64,000 nucleotides of DNA from Acidobacteriota bacterium. GTDB taxonomy: Bacteria > Acidobacteriota > Aminicenantia > Aminicenantales > Saccharicenantaceae. The notes beneath the pieces are model-generated. The model was given only the letters and a program-made list of their open reading frames with translations. It made no database searches and was not told the DNA's origin. Position 1 is the stretch's first letter; every line of letters starts with the position of its first letter. Positions 1 to 8,285 of the stretch are shown piece after piece. Location of the stretch: NCBI GenBank assembly GCA_039683095.1, contig JBDKSB010000011.1, forward strand, positions 62,001-126,000, written 5' to 3'. The translations under genes were made by a program, and so were the position numbers.

Positions 1-2569
1 CCGAGCGGACGAAGGCCGCGGCCCCGCCCTGGCCGTAGTCGATATCGGGATCGAAGAGGAGGAGGATGCGGTAGGCCCAGCAGCGGAGCCTTTCGCGCGG
101 GTGGCGGGCCAGGGCCCGGAGACGCGCCCGGACGAGCTCCTCCGTCCGCAGCGGGCTCTCGAAAAAGACCCGCTCGACCTCGGCCAGGAGGGTCTCGGGC
201 GGCTGATCGGCGGAGAAAAGAAGCTCGGACAGCCGGACGTGGAGGCGGGCCAGGCCGGGGTCGCCGAGCTTGGCCGGCTCGGCGATGTCCGCGGCCGCGT
301 AGGTCCGGGCCCGGCGCCAGGGCAGGGACATCCGGCCCGTCGCCGGCTCGAGCGGCAGGTCCCAGCCCTCCTTGACCGGGGCGAAGGCGGCGAACGACGG
401 GTTGCCGACCCAGAGCGCCGGCTGGCGGGCGAACAGGCCCAGGTCGAGGACGCCGCCGTCGATCTCGTATTCCAGGTCGCCGACAAGCCAGGTCCGCTCG
501 TCGGCGCCGCGCCGGAGAGGCAGGCGCAGGCCGCGGTTGGTGTCCACGAGCCCCTGGCGGTCGCGGACGATCTCGTCGTGCAGGATGCCCAGGTCGCGGA
601 AGAACCACAGCGGGATGCGAACCAGCAGGCCGGGGCCGGCGAGGTCGATGGCCCGGCGCCGGTAGAGGTCCTCGATGGCGGCGGCGAACGAGGCCTCGAT
701 GCGCTTGCGGTTGTACGAGCCCTTGCCGGTGAGCTCGCCGCGCTCGGCGCTGAAGTCGCGGTCCAGGACCTCGAAATTGACGACCCGCTCGTAGGGCGCC
801 AGGCCCTCGTTGGCGGCGGTGACGATGCGGCGGTAGTACTCGCGGGCGTTCTCCCGGGCCAGGCCCTCGGCCAGGACCCGGTCGCTGTAATCGGGAACGA
901 TGAACAGGACGTTGTAGGGCTGGCCGTCGCCGACGAGGAAGGTCCGCCTGATCCCCGGCACGCCGGCGAACTTGTCCTCGACCTTTCGCGGCGCGATGGT
1001 CTGGCCGCGGTTGTTCTTGTAGATGTCCTTTATCCGGTCGACGATCTGGTAGTAGCCGTTCGCCTGGCGCTCGAAGACGTCGCCGGTCCGGAGCCAGAAA
1101 TCATCCGCGGGCTCGCCCGGATAGGGGATGATGTCCCCGGGACCGGCGTCCTCGAGATACCTGGCGACGTAGTGGCCGCTGACCTGGAGCTCGCCCTCGG
1201 GGCCGAGCCGGGCCTTCAGGCCCGGCAGGGGACGGCCGTGCGAGCCGTCGACGTAGCCGCCCGGGGGGGTCATGGTGATCCCGCCGGTCCCTTCGGTCAT
1301 GCCGAAGCCGCTCATGAGCTCGATGCCGTGGCTCGTGAAGAAGCGGAAGACGCGCGGGTCGAGGTAGCCGGCGGCGGAGAGGCCCCATTTCAGGCGCGGC
1401 CCGACGATCTCCCGGACGACGGCGGCCGGATCGGTCCCGGCCGGGGCGGCGTCGATCCGCTCCAGGCACCTCTCGTGGAGCTGGGCCCAGCGGATCGGGA
1501 CGCTGATGAAGCCGGTCGGCCGGACCTTGGGCATGAGGCTGAAGAGCGTCTCGGCCGAGGGATTCCCGGCGAAAACATAAGTGCCCCGCCAGTAGATCGC
1601 GCCCAGCATCTCGAGGTAGCGGCCGAAGGTGTGGTAAAGCGGCAGGAAGCTCAGGAAAACCTCGTTCGGGCCGACCGCGGGCAGGGCGGCCGCCCGGGCG
1701 AAGCGCTTGGCCACCAGGTTGTAGATGGAGAACGAGACGCCCTTGGGCCGCCCGGTCGTGCCCGAGGTGAACATGACCGTGGCCACCTCGTTCAAGCGGA
1801 AGCGGCGGCGCTTCTCCAGCCGGGCGTCGATGTCCCGGCCGCTGAGCCGCTTGCCGAGCTCGGTCAGGAAGACGACCCCGCCGTCATCCCGCAGGGCCGG
1901 GTCGGTGACCAGGATGAGGAAGGGCCGGGCGGTCCGGCCCCGGGCTTCCTTGAGCAGCTTGATACGTTCGCGGTCGTTGGCCAGGGCCATGTTGATGGAC
2001 AGGGCGTCGAAGACGGCGACGACGTTGTCCAGGCTGAAATGCGGGTTCAGCGGCGTGTCGAGGATGTCGTAGAACAGGCAGGCCAGGTCGGCGAAGGCCC
2101 CCTCGGGGTGGTTCTCGGCGTAGATGGCCAGGCGCGGCTCGCGGCCGTCGCGGTCGGCCAGGGCATGGAGCGCCGCGGCCGTTTCGCGGATGTGGCGGTC
2201 CGCCGCCGCGTAGGTCCAGGACCGGGGCGGGGAGAGGGCCATGTCCTGGAAGAGGCAACGGTCCGGCGCCTCCCGGACCCGATCCTCGAACATGTCGCGC
2301 AGGCCGTAGCCTGTCCGCTGGATCAGGCGGAACGAAGCTTCGGCCCAGCGCTCGAGGAGTTCCGGCGCCGCCAGCTCGCGCAGAAAAGGCGGGTCGGAGG
2401 CAAGCCGGAGAAAGGCCCGGGCGTCTCCCTCGGAGGGGCCGCCCGCCGAAGCGAGACTGAGTTCGATCTTCTCCAGCAGCGCCCCGGCCGGCCGGACGGG
2501 ATCGAAGCCGCTCTTCTTCGAAAACAGCAGATCTGGCCCCTTTTTCGGGGCTGAACCTGTCCTTTTCAT
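1..2569 (-). CDS. AMP-binding acyl-CoA synthetase with C-terminal extension (partial)
   Basis: An ATP-dependent acyl-CoA ligase that should activate a fatty acid or other carboxylate through an acyl-adenylate. The reading frame stays open from the ATG to the left window edge, giving at least 856 codons. The adenylate-forming P-loop MFTSGTTGRPKG lies near residue 264. It is followed by FGMTEGTGG and by the hinge-region sequence TGDVFERQANGYYQIVDRIKD. The usual ligase fold ends around residue 635, and at least 220 more residues follow that I do not recognise. The start is the ATG just after a TATAAT-containing promoter; the Shine-Dalgarno sequence is weak. The gene is divergent from the glutamate mutase operon. 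The family is secure; substrate and role of the tail are unknown. Confidence 0.85.
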   Translation of the reverse strand, partial: MKRTGSAPKKGPDLLFSKKSGFDPVRPAGALLEKIELSLASAGGPSEGDARAFLRLASDPPFLRELAAPELLERWAEASFRLIQRTGYGLRDMFEDRVREAPDRCLFQDMALSPPRSWTYAAADRHIRETAAALHALADRDGREPRLAIYAENHPEGAFADLACLFYDILDTPLNPHFSLDNVVAVFDALSINMALANDRERIKLLKEARGRTARPFLILVTDPALRDDGGVVFLTELGKRLSGRDIDARLEKRRRFRLNEVATVMFTSGTTGRPKGVSFSIYNLVAKRFARAAALPAVGPNEVFLSFLPLYHTFGRYLEMLGAIYWRGTYVFAGNPSAETLFSLMPKVRPTGFISVPIRWAQLHERCLERIDAAPAGTDPAAVVREIVGPRLKWGLSAAGYLDPRVFRFFTSHGIELMSGFGMTEGTGGITMTPPGGYVDGSHGRPLPGLKARLGPEGELQVSGHYVARYLEDAGPGDIIPYPGEPADDFWLRTGDVFERQANGYYQIVDRIKDIYKNNRGQTIAPRKVEDKFAGVPGIRRTFLVGDGQPYNVLFIVPDYSDRVLAEGLARENAREYYRRIVTAANEGLAPYERVVNFEVLDRDFSAERGELTGKGSYNRKRIEASFAAAIEDLYRRRAIDLAGPGLLVRIPLWFFRDLGILHDEIVRDRQGLVDTNRGLRLPLRRGADERTWLVGDLEYEIDGGVLDLGLFARQPALWVGNPSFAAFAPVKEGWDLPLEPATGRMSLPWRRARTYAAADIAEPAKLGDPGLARLHVRLSELLFSADQPPETLLAEVERVFFESPLRTEELVRARLRALARHPRERLRCWAYRILLLFDPDIDYGQGGAAAFVRS

Positions 2570-2583
2570 GGTTGTCCCAAATC

Positions 2584-2613
2584 ATTATAATGAAAGTAGC
2601 AATTCGGCCGCAA
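2584..2613 (-). promoter_or_regulatory. Putative sigma70-type promoter of the acyl-CoA synthetase gene
   Basis: On the minus strand there is TTGCGG, an 18-nt spacer and a perfect TATAAT, followed 14 nt later by the ATG. The -10 is convincing and the -35 only moderate. It is back to back with the promoter of the GntR/glutamate mutase operon. Confidence 0.5.
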
Positions 2614-2654
2614 GTGGTTATTTCGTGGACCAGTCCGCTTTCGGCAATTATTTC

Positions 2655-2682
2655 TTGACAATAACAATATAAATGGTATATA
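2655..2682 (+). promoter_or_regulatory. Putative promoter of the glutamate mutase operon
   Basis: TTGACA and TATATA are separated by 16 nt, in an AT-rich intergenic patch within otherwise GC-rich DNA. The GntR gene begins 46 nt downstream behind a good AAGGAG ribosome site. The -10 overlaps the dyad sequences described in the operator entry, as expected for autoregulation. Confidence 0.6.
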
Positions 2683-2717
2683 TACGGTATAGTCCATTTG
2701 ATTCCGGTACAGACCAT
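2673..2717 (+). promoter_or_regulatory. Candidate operator cluster for the GntR regulator
   Basis: An imperfect dyad runs from ATGG (2673) to CCAT (2697) around TATACGGTATA. Next come two direct copies of GGTAYAGWCCAT (2687-2698 and 2706-2717, 10 of 12 identical) spaced 19 bp apart. GGT...ACC half sites overlapping a -10 fit a GntR-type operator. That the adjacent regulator binds here is inferred. Confidence 0.4.
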
Positions 2718-2728
2718 AAGGAGCGAGC

Positions 2729-3733
2729 ATGGACAAGATCAAGCTCGAGAAGTTCCCTGGCGCCAAGCCGGCCTATCAGCAGATCATCTCCTTCTTCGAG
2801 AAGGAGATCCAGTCGGGCCGGCTGAAACCAGGCGAGAAACTCCCTGCCGAGCGCGACCTGGCCCAGGAGATCCACACCGCCCGCGGCACGGTCAAGAAGG
2901 CCTACGAGGAGCTCGTCCGGCGCCGGCTCATCGAAGCCGCGCCCGGCCGCGGCAGCTTCGTCGCCCCTGACCGCCATGCCCCGGCCGAGAGCCGCAAGGA
3001 CAAGGCCCTGCGCCTGATCGACGAGGTCATCGACGAGATGGCCCGTCTCAAGTTCAACGCCAACGACATGCGCATCTTCTTCGATCTCCGCCTGCTCGGC
3101 CGCGAGGAAGAGCTCCAGAACCTGAACGTGGCCGCCGTCGACTGCAACCCCGAGGCCCTGTCCATCTTCGAGCGCCAGCTCCTCATCATCCCCCATGTCA
3201 ACCTGGCCAAGATGCTTATCGACGACGTCCTCGTGGACCCGGCCGGCACGGACCGGCTGCGCAGCTTCGACCTCATCCTGACGACCACGACTCACTACCA
3301 GGAGCTCCTGGAGCGCTTCCCCGAGCTCCGGCCCAAGCTTGTCCAGGCCGCGGTGGCCCCGACCCGCGCCTCCATCATCGCCCTGGCCCGCCTGGCCCCG
3401 TCGCAGAAGATCGGGGTCGTCTGCGAGTCCAAGCGCTTCCTCGACATCGTCCTGGACCATCTCCGGGCCTTCGATATCCCGGCCGGGTCAGTGGCCCCGC
3501 TGTTCTGGTCCGAGCTCGACCGGCTGGACAAGTTCCTGGCCGGCCTCGACGCCGTCATCATCCCGGCCGGCTATTCGCTCCAGAAGAGCCGGGAACACCT
3601 GGCCGCCATCCAGGAGTTCACGGAGCGCGGCGGCTCCATCGTCACCTTCGACTACCAGATCGAGCGCGGCTCGCTCCTCAACGTCGAGGAGCGGCTGCGG
3701 ACGCTCCTCGACGAAGCCCGGCGGGGACTCTGA
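2729..3733 (+). CDS. GntR-family transcriptional regulator of the glutamate mutase operon
   Basis: A winged helix-turn-helix DNA-binding domain of the GntR type occupies about residues 14-80, with the characteristic PGEKLPAERDLA and GRGSFV motifs. The remaining ~250 residues form a domain I cannot assign; it is neither the small YtrA tail nor an aminotransferase fold and may bind an effector. The protein has 334 residues. An AAGGAG ribosome site precedes the ATG. The stop overlaps the start of glmS by one base (TGATG), so it is the first gene of the glutamate-fermentation operon and its likely local regulator. A candidate effector is glutamate or methylaspartate, which is inference. Confidence 0.85.
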   Translation: MDKIKLEKFPGAKPAYQQIISFFEKEIQSGRLKPGEKLPAERDLAQEIHTARGTVKKAYEELVRRRLIEAAPGRGSFVAPDRHAPAESRKDKALRLIDEVIDEMARLKFNANDMRIFFDLRLLGREEELQNLNVAAVDCNPEALSIFERQLLIIPHVNLAKMLIDDVLVDPAGTDRLRSFDLILTTTTHYQELLERFPELRPKLVQAAVAPTRASIIALARLAPSQKIGVVCESKRFLDIVLDHLRAFDIPAGSVAPLFWSELDRLDKFLAGLDAVIIPAGYSLQKSREHLAAIQEFTERGGSIVTFDYQIERGSLLNVEERLRTLLDEARRGL

Positions 3734-4155
3734 TGGACGCCCCGCGGATCGTGCTGGGCGTCATCGGGGCCGACTGCCACTCGGTCGGCAACAAGATCCT
3801 CGACGCCTACTTCACCGAGGCCGGCTTCCACGTCGTCAACCTCGGCGTCATGGTCAGCCAGGACGAGTTCCTCGACGCCGCCGTCGAATCCAACGCCGAC
3901 GCCATTCTCGTCTCGTCGCTCTACGGCCACGGCCTGATCGACTGCGAGGGCCTGCGCCAGAAGGCCGACGAGCGCGGCCTCGACCGGATCCTGCTCTACG
4001 TCGGCGGCAACCTGGTCGTCGGCAAGACCCCGTACGACGAGGTCGAGCGGAAATTCAGGGCCATGGGCTTCGACCGCGTCTTCTCGCCCCGGGTCGACCT
4101 GGCGGCCGTGGCCGTGATGCTCCGGAAGGACATCGAGGAGAGGAAGAAGGGCTGA
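3733..4155 (+). CDS. glmS: Glutamate mutase sigma subunit (cobalamin-binding)
   Basis: Small subunit of adenosylcobalamin-dependent glutamate mutase (methylaspartate mutase), which interconverts L-glutamate and (2S,3S)-3-methylaspartate. At 140 residues it is the usual length. The base-off/His-on cobalamin motif DxHxxG is present as D14, H16 and G19, the same numbering as the clostridial enzyme. SSLYGH and the glycine pair in YVGGN, which line the nucleotide-tail pocket, are also present. It overlaps its neighbours by one base at each end, so translation is probably coupled. Methylmalonyl-CoA mutase B12 domains share the fold, but length and context favour glutamate mutase. Confidence 0.95.
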   Translation: MDAPRIVLGVIGADCHSVGNKILDAYFTEAGFHVVNLGVMVSQDEFLDAAVESNADAILVSSLYGHGLIDCEGLRQKADERGLDRILLYVGGNLVVGKTPYDEVERKFRAMGFDRVFSPRVDLAAVAVMLRKDIEERKKG

Positions 4156-5576
4156 TGAACGGAAAGCCGCTCCTCTCGGTCGACATCGGGTCGACCTATA
4201 CGAAGGGAGGACTGTTCTTCCTGGACGGGGAGGAGCTGCGCTGCGCCGGCCGCGAGATCGTGCCGACCACCGTCGCCGACCTGGCCCGGGCCTTCTTCCG
4301 GGTCCGCGAGGCCGTCCTGTCCGGCCCCGGCCGCGGCGCCGCGGCCGCCGATATCCCGGTCTACTGGTCCTCGTCGGCCCGGGGCGGGCTCAAGATCGCC
4401 GCGGTCGGGCTGACCCCCGACCTGACCCTCTCGGTCGCCCGCATGGCCGCCACCTCGGCCGGCGGCAAGGTCGTCCGGGCCTTCTCCTACGAGCTGGACG
4501 ACGAGGACCTGGCCGGCCTGCGGGCCGTCGAGCCGGACATCATCCTGTTCACCGGCGGCACGGACGGCGGCAACTCCCGCGTCGTCCTCCACAACGCCGC
4601 CCGCCTGGCCGAGCTGGCCCCGCCCGCGGTCATCCTCTACGCCGGCAACCGCAAGGTCCGCGACCAGGTCGCCGACCTCCTCCGCGGCCGCGACGTCGAG
4701 ACGGCCGCCAACGTCATGCCCGAGGTCGGGACCATCGATATCGAGCCGGCCCGCGACGTCATCCGCCGCATCTTCCTCGAGCGCATCGTCGACGGCAAGG
4801 GCCTGTCGTCGGTCGTCGAGGCGGCCGGCCGCGAGCCCCTGCCGACGCCGCTGGCCGTCTTCGAGCTGGTCCGGACGATCGCCGCCCGCGTCCCGGGCTG
4901 GGAGGATTTCGCCCTGATCGACATGGGCGGGGCGACGACCGACTTCTACTCGCACACCAAGGCCTTCCACGGGGGCGACTCGGTCATCCTGCGCGGCCTG
5001 CTCGAGCCCACGCTCAAGCGCACGGTCGAAGGCGACCTGGGCCTGCGGGTCTCGGCCGAGGCCCTTTGGCGCTCCGAATCGGCCTTCCTCGAGGCGCGCC
5101 TGCGGGCCGCCGGGACGGACCCGAAGGAGCTCCGGCGCTACGTCGAGGAGGTCAGCCGGCAGACCGAATACCTGCCCGGCGACGAGTCCGGGAAGGCCTT
5201 CGACCGCCTGCTCGCCGCCGCCTGCGTTCGGGCCGCGTCGCTCCGCCACGCCGGCATCCTGCAGCGCGTCTACACGCCCCAGGGCGGCTTCCAGGTCCAG
5301 AGGGGCAAGGACCTGCGCCTGGTCCGGCGCCTCGTCGGCTCGGGCGGCTACCTGGCCGGCGAGACCGACGCGGCCGTCCTGCTCGAGGCCTGCCCCAAGG
5401 ACGCCGACGACGTCGACACCAGGCATCTCGTCCCCGAGGCGCCGGACTGCTACGCCGACGCCGAATATCTAATCCCCCTCCTGGGGAACCTGGCGGCGGA
5501 CTTCCCCGGCGCGGCCGCCCGCGCCGCCGTCGCCGGGCTGAGGCCGCTTGCGCCGCACGCCGATCGAAGAGGATAA
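4155..5576 (+). CDS. mutL: Glutamate mutase accessory protein MutL
   Basis: A 473-residue ASKHA-fold ATPase of the MutL/GlmL family (unrelated to mismatch-repair MutL), encoded between the two mutase subunits in clostridial operons. It is thought to help maintain or reactivate the B12 enzyme. The N-terminal phosphate-binding loop is SVDIGSTYTKGG (residues ~8-19). A second one, LIDMGGATTDFY, lies in the C-terminal half. The start is the ATG that overlaps the glmS stop. A longer same-frame reading begins upstream but would run through glmS. Family assignment is firm; the biochemical role is taken from homologues. Confidence 0.92.
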   Translation: MNGKPLLSVDIGSTYTKGGLFFLDGEELRCAGREIVPTTVADLARAFFRVREAVLSGPGRGAAAADIPVYWSSSARGGLKIAAVGLTPDLTLSVARMAATSAGGKVVRAFSYELDDEDLAGLRAVEPDIILFTGGTDGGNSRVVLHNAARLAELAPPAVILYAGNRKVRDQVADLLRGRDVETAANVMPEVGTIDIEPARDVIRRIFLERIVDGKGLSSVVEAAGREPLPTPLAVFELVRTIAARVPGWEDFALIDMGGATTDFYSHTKAFHGGDSVILRGLLEPTLKRTVEGDLGLRVSAEALWRSESAFLEARLRAAGTDPKELRRYVEEVSRQTEYLPGDESGKAFDRLLAAACVRAASLRHAGILQRVYTPQGGFQVQRGKDLRLVRRLVGSGGYLAGETDAAVLLEACPKDADDVDTRHLVPEAPDCYADAEYLIPLLGNLAADFPGAAARAAVAGLRPLAPHADRRG

Positions 5577-5578
5577 CC

Positions 5579-7030
5579 ATGAGATCTCATCGCCTGCCCT
5601 GGAAGGACTTCCTGGCCCAGCGCCAGGCCGTCCTCGAGACGTGGCCGACCGGCAAGGACGTCGCCGCGATCGAGGACGGGCTGCGCTACCAGCGCACGAT
5701 CCCGGAAGAGAAAAATTTCGCCAAGGCCATGGCCAAGGCCAAGGCCTCGGCCCGGACCCTGATCCAGCCCCGGGCGGGCGTGGCCATGATCGACGACCAC
5801 ATCCGCCTGCTCCGCTACCTGGAGACGGAAGGGACGGCCGACCTCCTGCCGACGACCATCGACGCCTACACCCGCCAGAACCGCTACGAGGAGGCCGCCC
5901 GCGGCATCGAGAAGTCCCGGGCCGCCGGGGCCTCGCTCCTCAACGGCTTCCCGGCCGTCAACCACGGCCGCGACGGCTGCCGCAAGGTCACCGAGGCCGT
6001 CACCAGGCCGGTCCAGGTCCGCCACGGCACGCCCGACGCGCGCCTGCTGGCCGAGATCTCGCTGGCCGGCGGCTTCACCTCCTTCGAGGGCGGCGGCATC
6101 TCCTACAACATCCCTTACGCCAAGAAGGTCGAGGTCGGCAGGAGCCTGCGCGACTGGCAGTACGTCGACCGCCTGGCCGGCTACTTCCAGGAGAACGGGG
6201 TGACCATCAACCGCGAGCCCTTCGGCCCCCTGACCGGGACGCTGGTCCCGCCCTTCATCTCCCACGCGATCGCCATCCTCGAGGGCCTGCTGGCGCTAGA
6301 GCAGGGCGTCCAGTCGCTGACCCTGGGCTACGGGCAGGGCGGCAACATGATCCAGGACATGGCCGCCCTGGCCTCGCTCCGCGAGCTGGCCGACGAGTAT
6401 TTCCACCGGGCCGGCTACGCCGACTACGACCTGACCCTGGTCTTCCACCAGTGGATGGGCGGCTTCCCGGAGGACGAGGCCAAGGCCTTCTCGGTCATCA
6501 GCCTCGGCGCGTTCGTGGCCGCCGCGGCCGGGGTCGAGAAGACCATCGTCAAGTCGCCCCACGAGGCCATGGGCATCCCGACGAAGGAAGCCAACGCGGC
6601 CGGGCTCAAGGCCACCCGCCAGGTCCTGAGCATGATGGCCGACCAGACGATCTGCCCGGAAGCGGCGGTCATCCAGCGGGAGAAGGACCTCATCCGCCGC
6701 GAGGTCGGGGCCGTCATGGCGGCCGTGCTCGACGCCGCGGGCGACGACCTCGTCCAGGGCATCGTCCGCGCCTTCGCCGGCGGGCTCCTCGACGTCCCGT
6801 TCGCCCCGTCGATCTACAACAAGGGCAAGATCCTGCCCATCCGCGACAACGAAGGATACATCCGTCTCTTTGCCAAGGGGAACCTGCCCCTCGGCGAGGA
6901 CATCATGTCGTTCCACCGGGAGCGCCTCCGGGAACGGTCCAAGGCCGAGGGGCGCCCGGTCACCTTCCAGATGGTGACCGACGACATCTACGCCATCAGC
7001 AAAGGAAAACTCATCGGGAGGCCCAAATGA
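5579..7030 (+). CDS. glmE: Glutamate mutase epsilon subunit (methylaspartate mutase subunit E)
   Basis: Catalytic TIM-barrel subunit of glutamate mutase. The 483-residue length matches the clostridial enzyme exactly. The substrate-binding arginine claw is visible as R65, R99 and R148, one position below the clostridial R66/R100/R149. E170 and Y180 match the conserved E171 and Y181. The gene begins two bases after the mutL stop behind a GAGGA ribosome site and overlaps mal by four bases (ATGA). With all three mutase components adjacent and key residues kept, the enzyme should be functional if adenosylcobalamin is available. Confidence 0.96.
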   Translation: MRSHRLPWKDFLAQRQAVLETWPTGKDVAAIEDGLRYQRTIPEEKNFAKAMAKAKASARTLIQPRAGVAMIDDHIRLLRYLETEGTADLLPTTIDAYTRQNRYEEAARGIEKSRAAGASLLNGFPAVNHGRDGCRKVTEAVTRPVQVRHGTPDARLLAEISLAGGFTSFEGGGISYNIPYAKKVEVGRSLRDWQYVDRLAGYFQENGVTINREPFGPLTGTLVPPFISHAIAILEGLLALEQGVQSLTLGYGQGGNMIQDMAALASLRELADEYFHRAGYADYDLTLVFHQWMGGFPEDEAKAFSVISLGAFVAAAAGVEKTIVKSPHEAMGIPTKEANAAGLKATRQVLSMMADQTICPEAAVIQREKDLIRREVGAVMAAVLDAAGDDLVQGIVRAFAGGLLDVPFAPSIYNKGKILPIRDNEGYIRLFAKGNLPLGEDIMSFHRERLRERSKAEGRPVTFQMVTDDIYAISKGKLIGRPK

Positions 7031-8283
7031 AGATCGTCAAAGCCCTGTTCGTCCCCGGGTCGTCGGCGTTCTACTTCGACGACCAGCAGGCCATCAAGTC
7101 CGGCGCGCCCCACGACGGCGCCGTTTACGGCGGCAAGCCCGTCACCCCGGGGTTCAAGGCCGTCCGCGTCGCCGGCGAGGCCCTGTCCATCCTGCTCCTC
7201 CTAGAGGACGGCAGCTGGGCCCTCGGCGACTGCGCCGCGGTCCAGTACTCCGGCGCTGGTGGGCGCGACCCGCTCTTCCTCGCCGCCGACTTCCTGCCGC
7301 TCCTGGAGACGCGCATCCGCCCGCTCCTCGAAGGCGCTGAGGTCGGCCCCTTCCGCGAGATGGCCGGCCGCTTCGAGGCCCTCGAGTTCGACGGCCAGCG
7401 GCTCCACACGGCCATCCGCTACGGCCTGTCCCAGGCCCTGCTTCACGCCCGGGCCCTGGCCACCCGCCGGATCATGGCCGAGGTCGTTTGCGAGGAGTAC
7501 GGGCTGCCGGTCATCCCGGCCCGCGTCCCCATCTTCGGCCAGAGCGGCGACGACCGCTACATCAACGCCGACAAGATGATCATGAAGCGGGTCGACGTCC
7601 TGCCCCACGCCCTGATCAACAACGTCAAGACCAAGCTCGGCCAGGAAGGCGAGCTGCTGCGCGAGTACCTGGGCTGGCTCGTCAACCGCATCCGCACGGT
7701 GCGGACCGACCCGTCCTACGCCCCGACCCTCCACATCGACGTCTACGGCACGATCGGCGTCATCTGCGCCCTCAAGCCCGCCCGCGTGGCCGACTATCTG
7801 GCCTCGCTCGAGCCAGTGGCCGCGGAGTTCCCCCTGTACATCGAGGGCCCCGTCGATGCCGGCGAGAGAGAGCGGCAGATCGAGCTCCTGGCGGCCATCC
7901 GCCGCGAGCTGCGGGCCAAGGGCTCCAAGGTCAAGATCGTGGCCGACGAGTGGTGCAACACCTACGAGGATGTCGTCGACTTCACGGACGCCCAGAGCTG
8001 CGACATGATCCAGATCAAGACGCCCGACCTCGGCGGCATCCAGAACACCATCGAGGCCGTCCTCTATTGCCGCAAGCACGGCATGGAAGCCTACCAGGGC
8101 GGCACCTGCAACGAGACGGAGATCTCCGCCCGGACCTGCGTCCACGCCGCCGTGGCCGCCCGGGCCGAGCGGGTGCTGGCCAAGCCGGGCATGGGCTTCG
8201 ACGAGGGCTTCATGATCGTCCGCAACGAGATGGAGCGGGTCCTGGCCGCGCTCCGGGCCCGCAACGGCGTGAAGGGAGCTTGA
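7027..8283 (+). CDS. mal: Methylaspartate ammonia-lyase
   Basis: Enolase-superfamily enzyme that removes ammonia from 3-methylaspartate to give mesaconate, the step after glutamate mutase. The protein has 418 residues. Every catalytic position known from the Citrobacter/clostridial enzymes falls at the same number: base K331 (in IQIKTPDLGG), H194, and magnesium ligands D238, E273 and D307. The ATGA overlap with glmE indicates coupled expression. Function is as secure as sequence can make it. Confidence 0.97.
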   Translation: MKIVKALFVPGSSAFYFDDQQAIKSGAPHDGAVYGGKPVTPGFKAVRVAGEALSILLLLEDGSWALGDCAAVQYSGAGGRDPLFLAADFLPLLETRIRPLLEGAEVGPFREMAGRFEALEFDGQRLHTAIRYGLSQALLHARALATRRIMAEVVCEEYGLPVIPARVPIFGQSGDDRYINADKMIMKRVDVLPHALINNVKTKLGQEGELLREYLGWLVNRIRTVRTDPSYAPTLHIDVYGTIGVICALKPARVADYLASLEPVAAEFPLYIEGPVDAGERERQIELLAAIRRELRAKGSKVKIVADEWCNTYEDVVDFTDAQSCDMIQIKTPDLGGIQNTIEAVLYCRKHGMEAYQGGTCNETEISARTCVHAAVAARAERVLAKPGMGFDEGFMIVRNEMERVLAALRARNGVKGA

Positions 8284-8285
8284 CC

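Noticed and set aside
101-2554. Long open frame on the plus strand (817 codons)
   Set aside because: It lies opposite the acyl-CoA synthetase, has no recognisable domain and its Gly/Arg/Pro-rich product is typical of antisense frames in GC-rich DNA.
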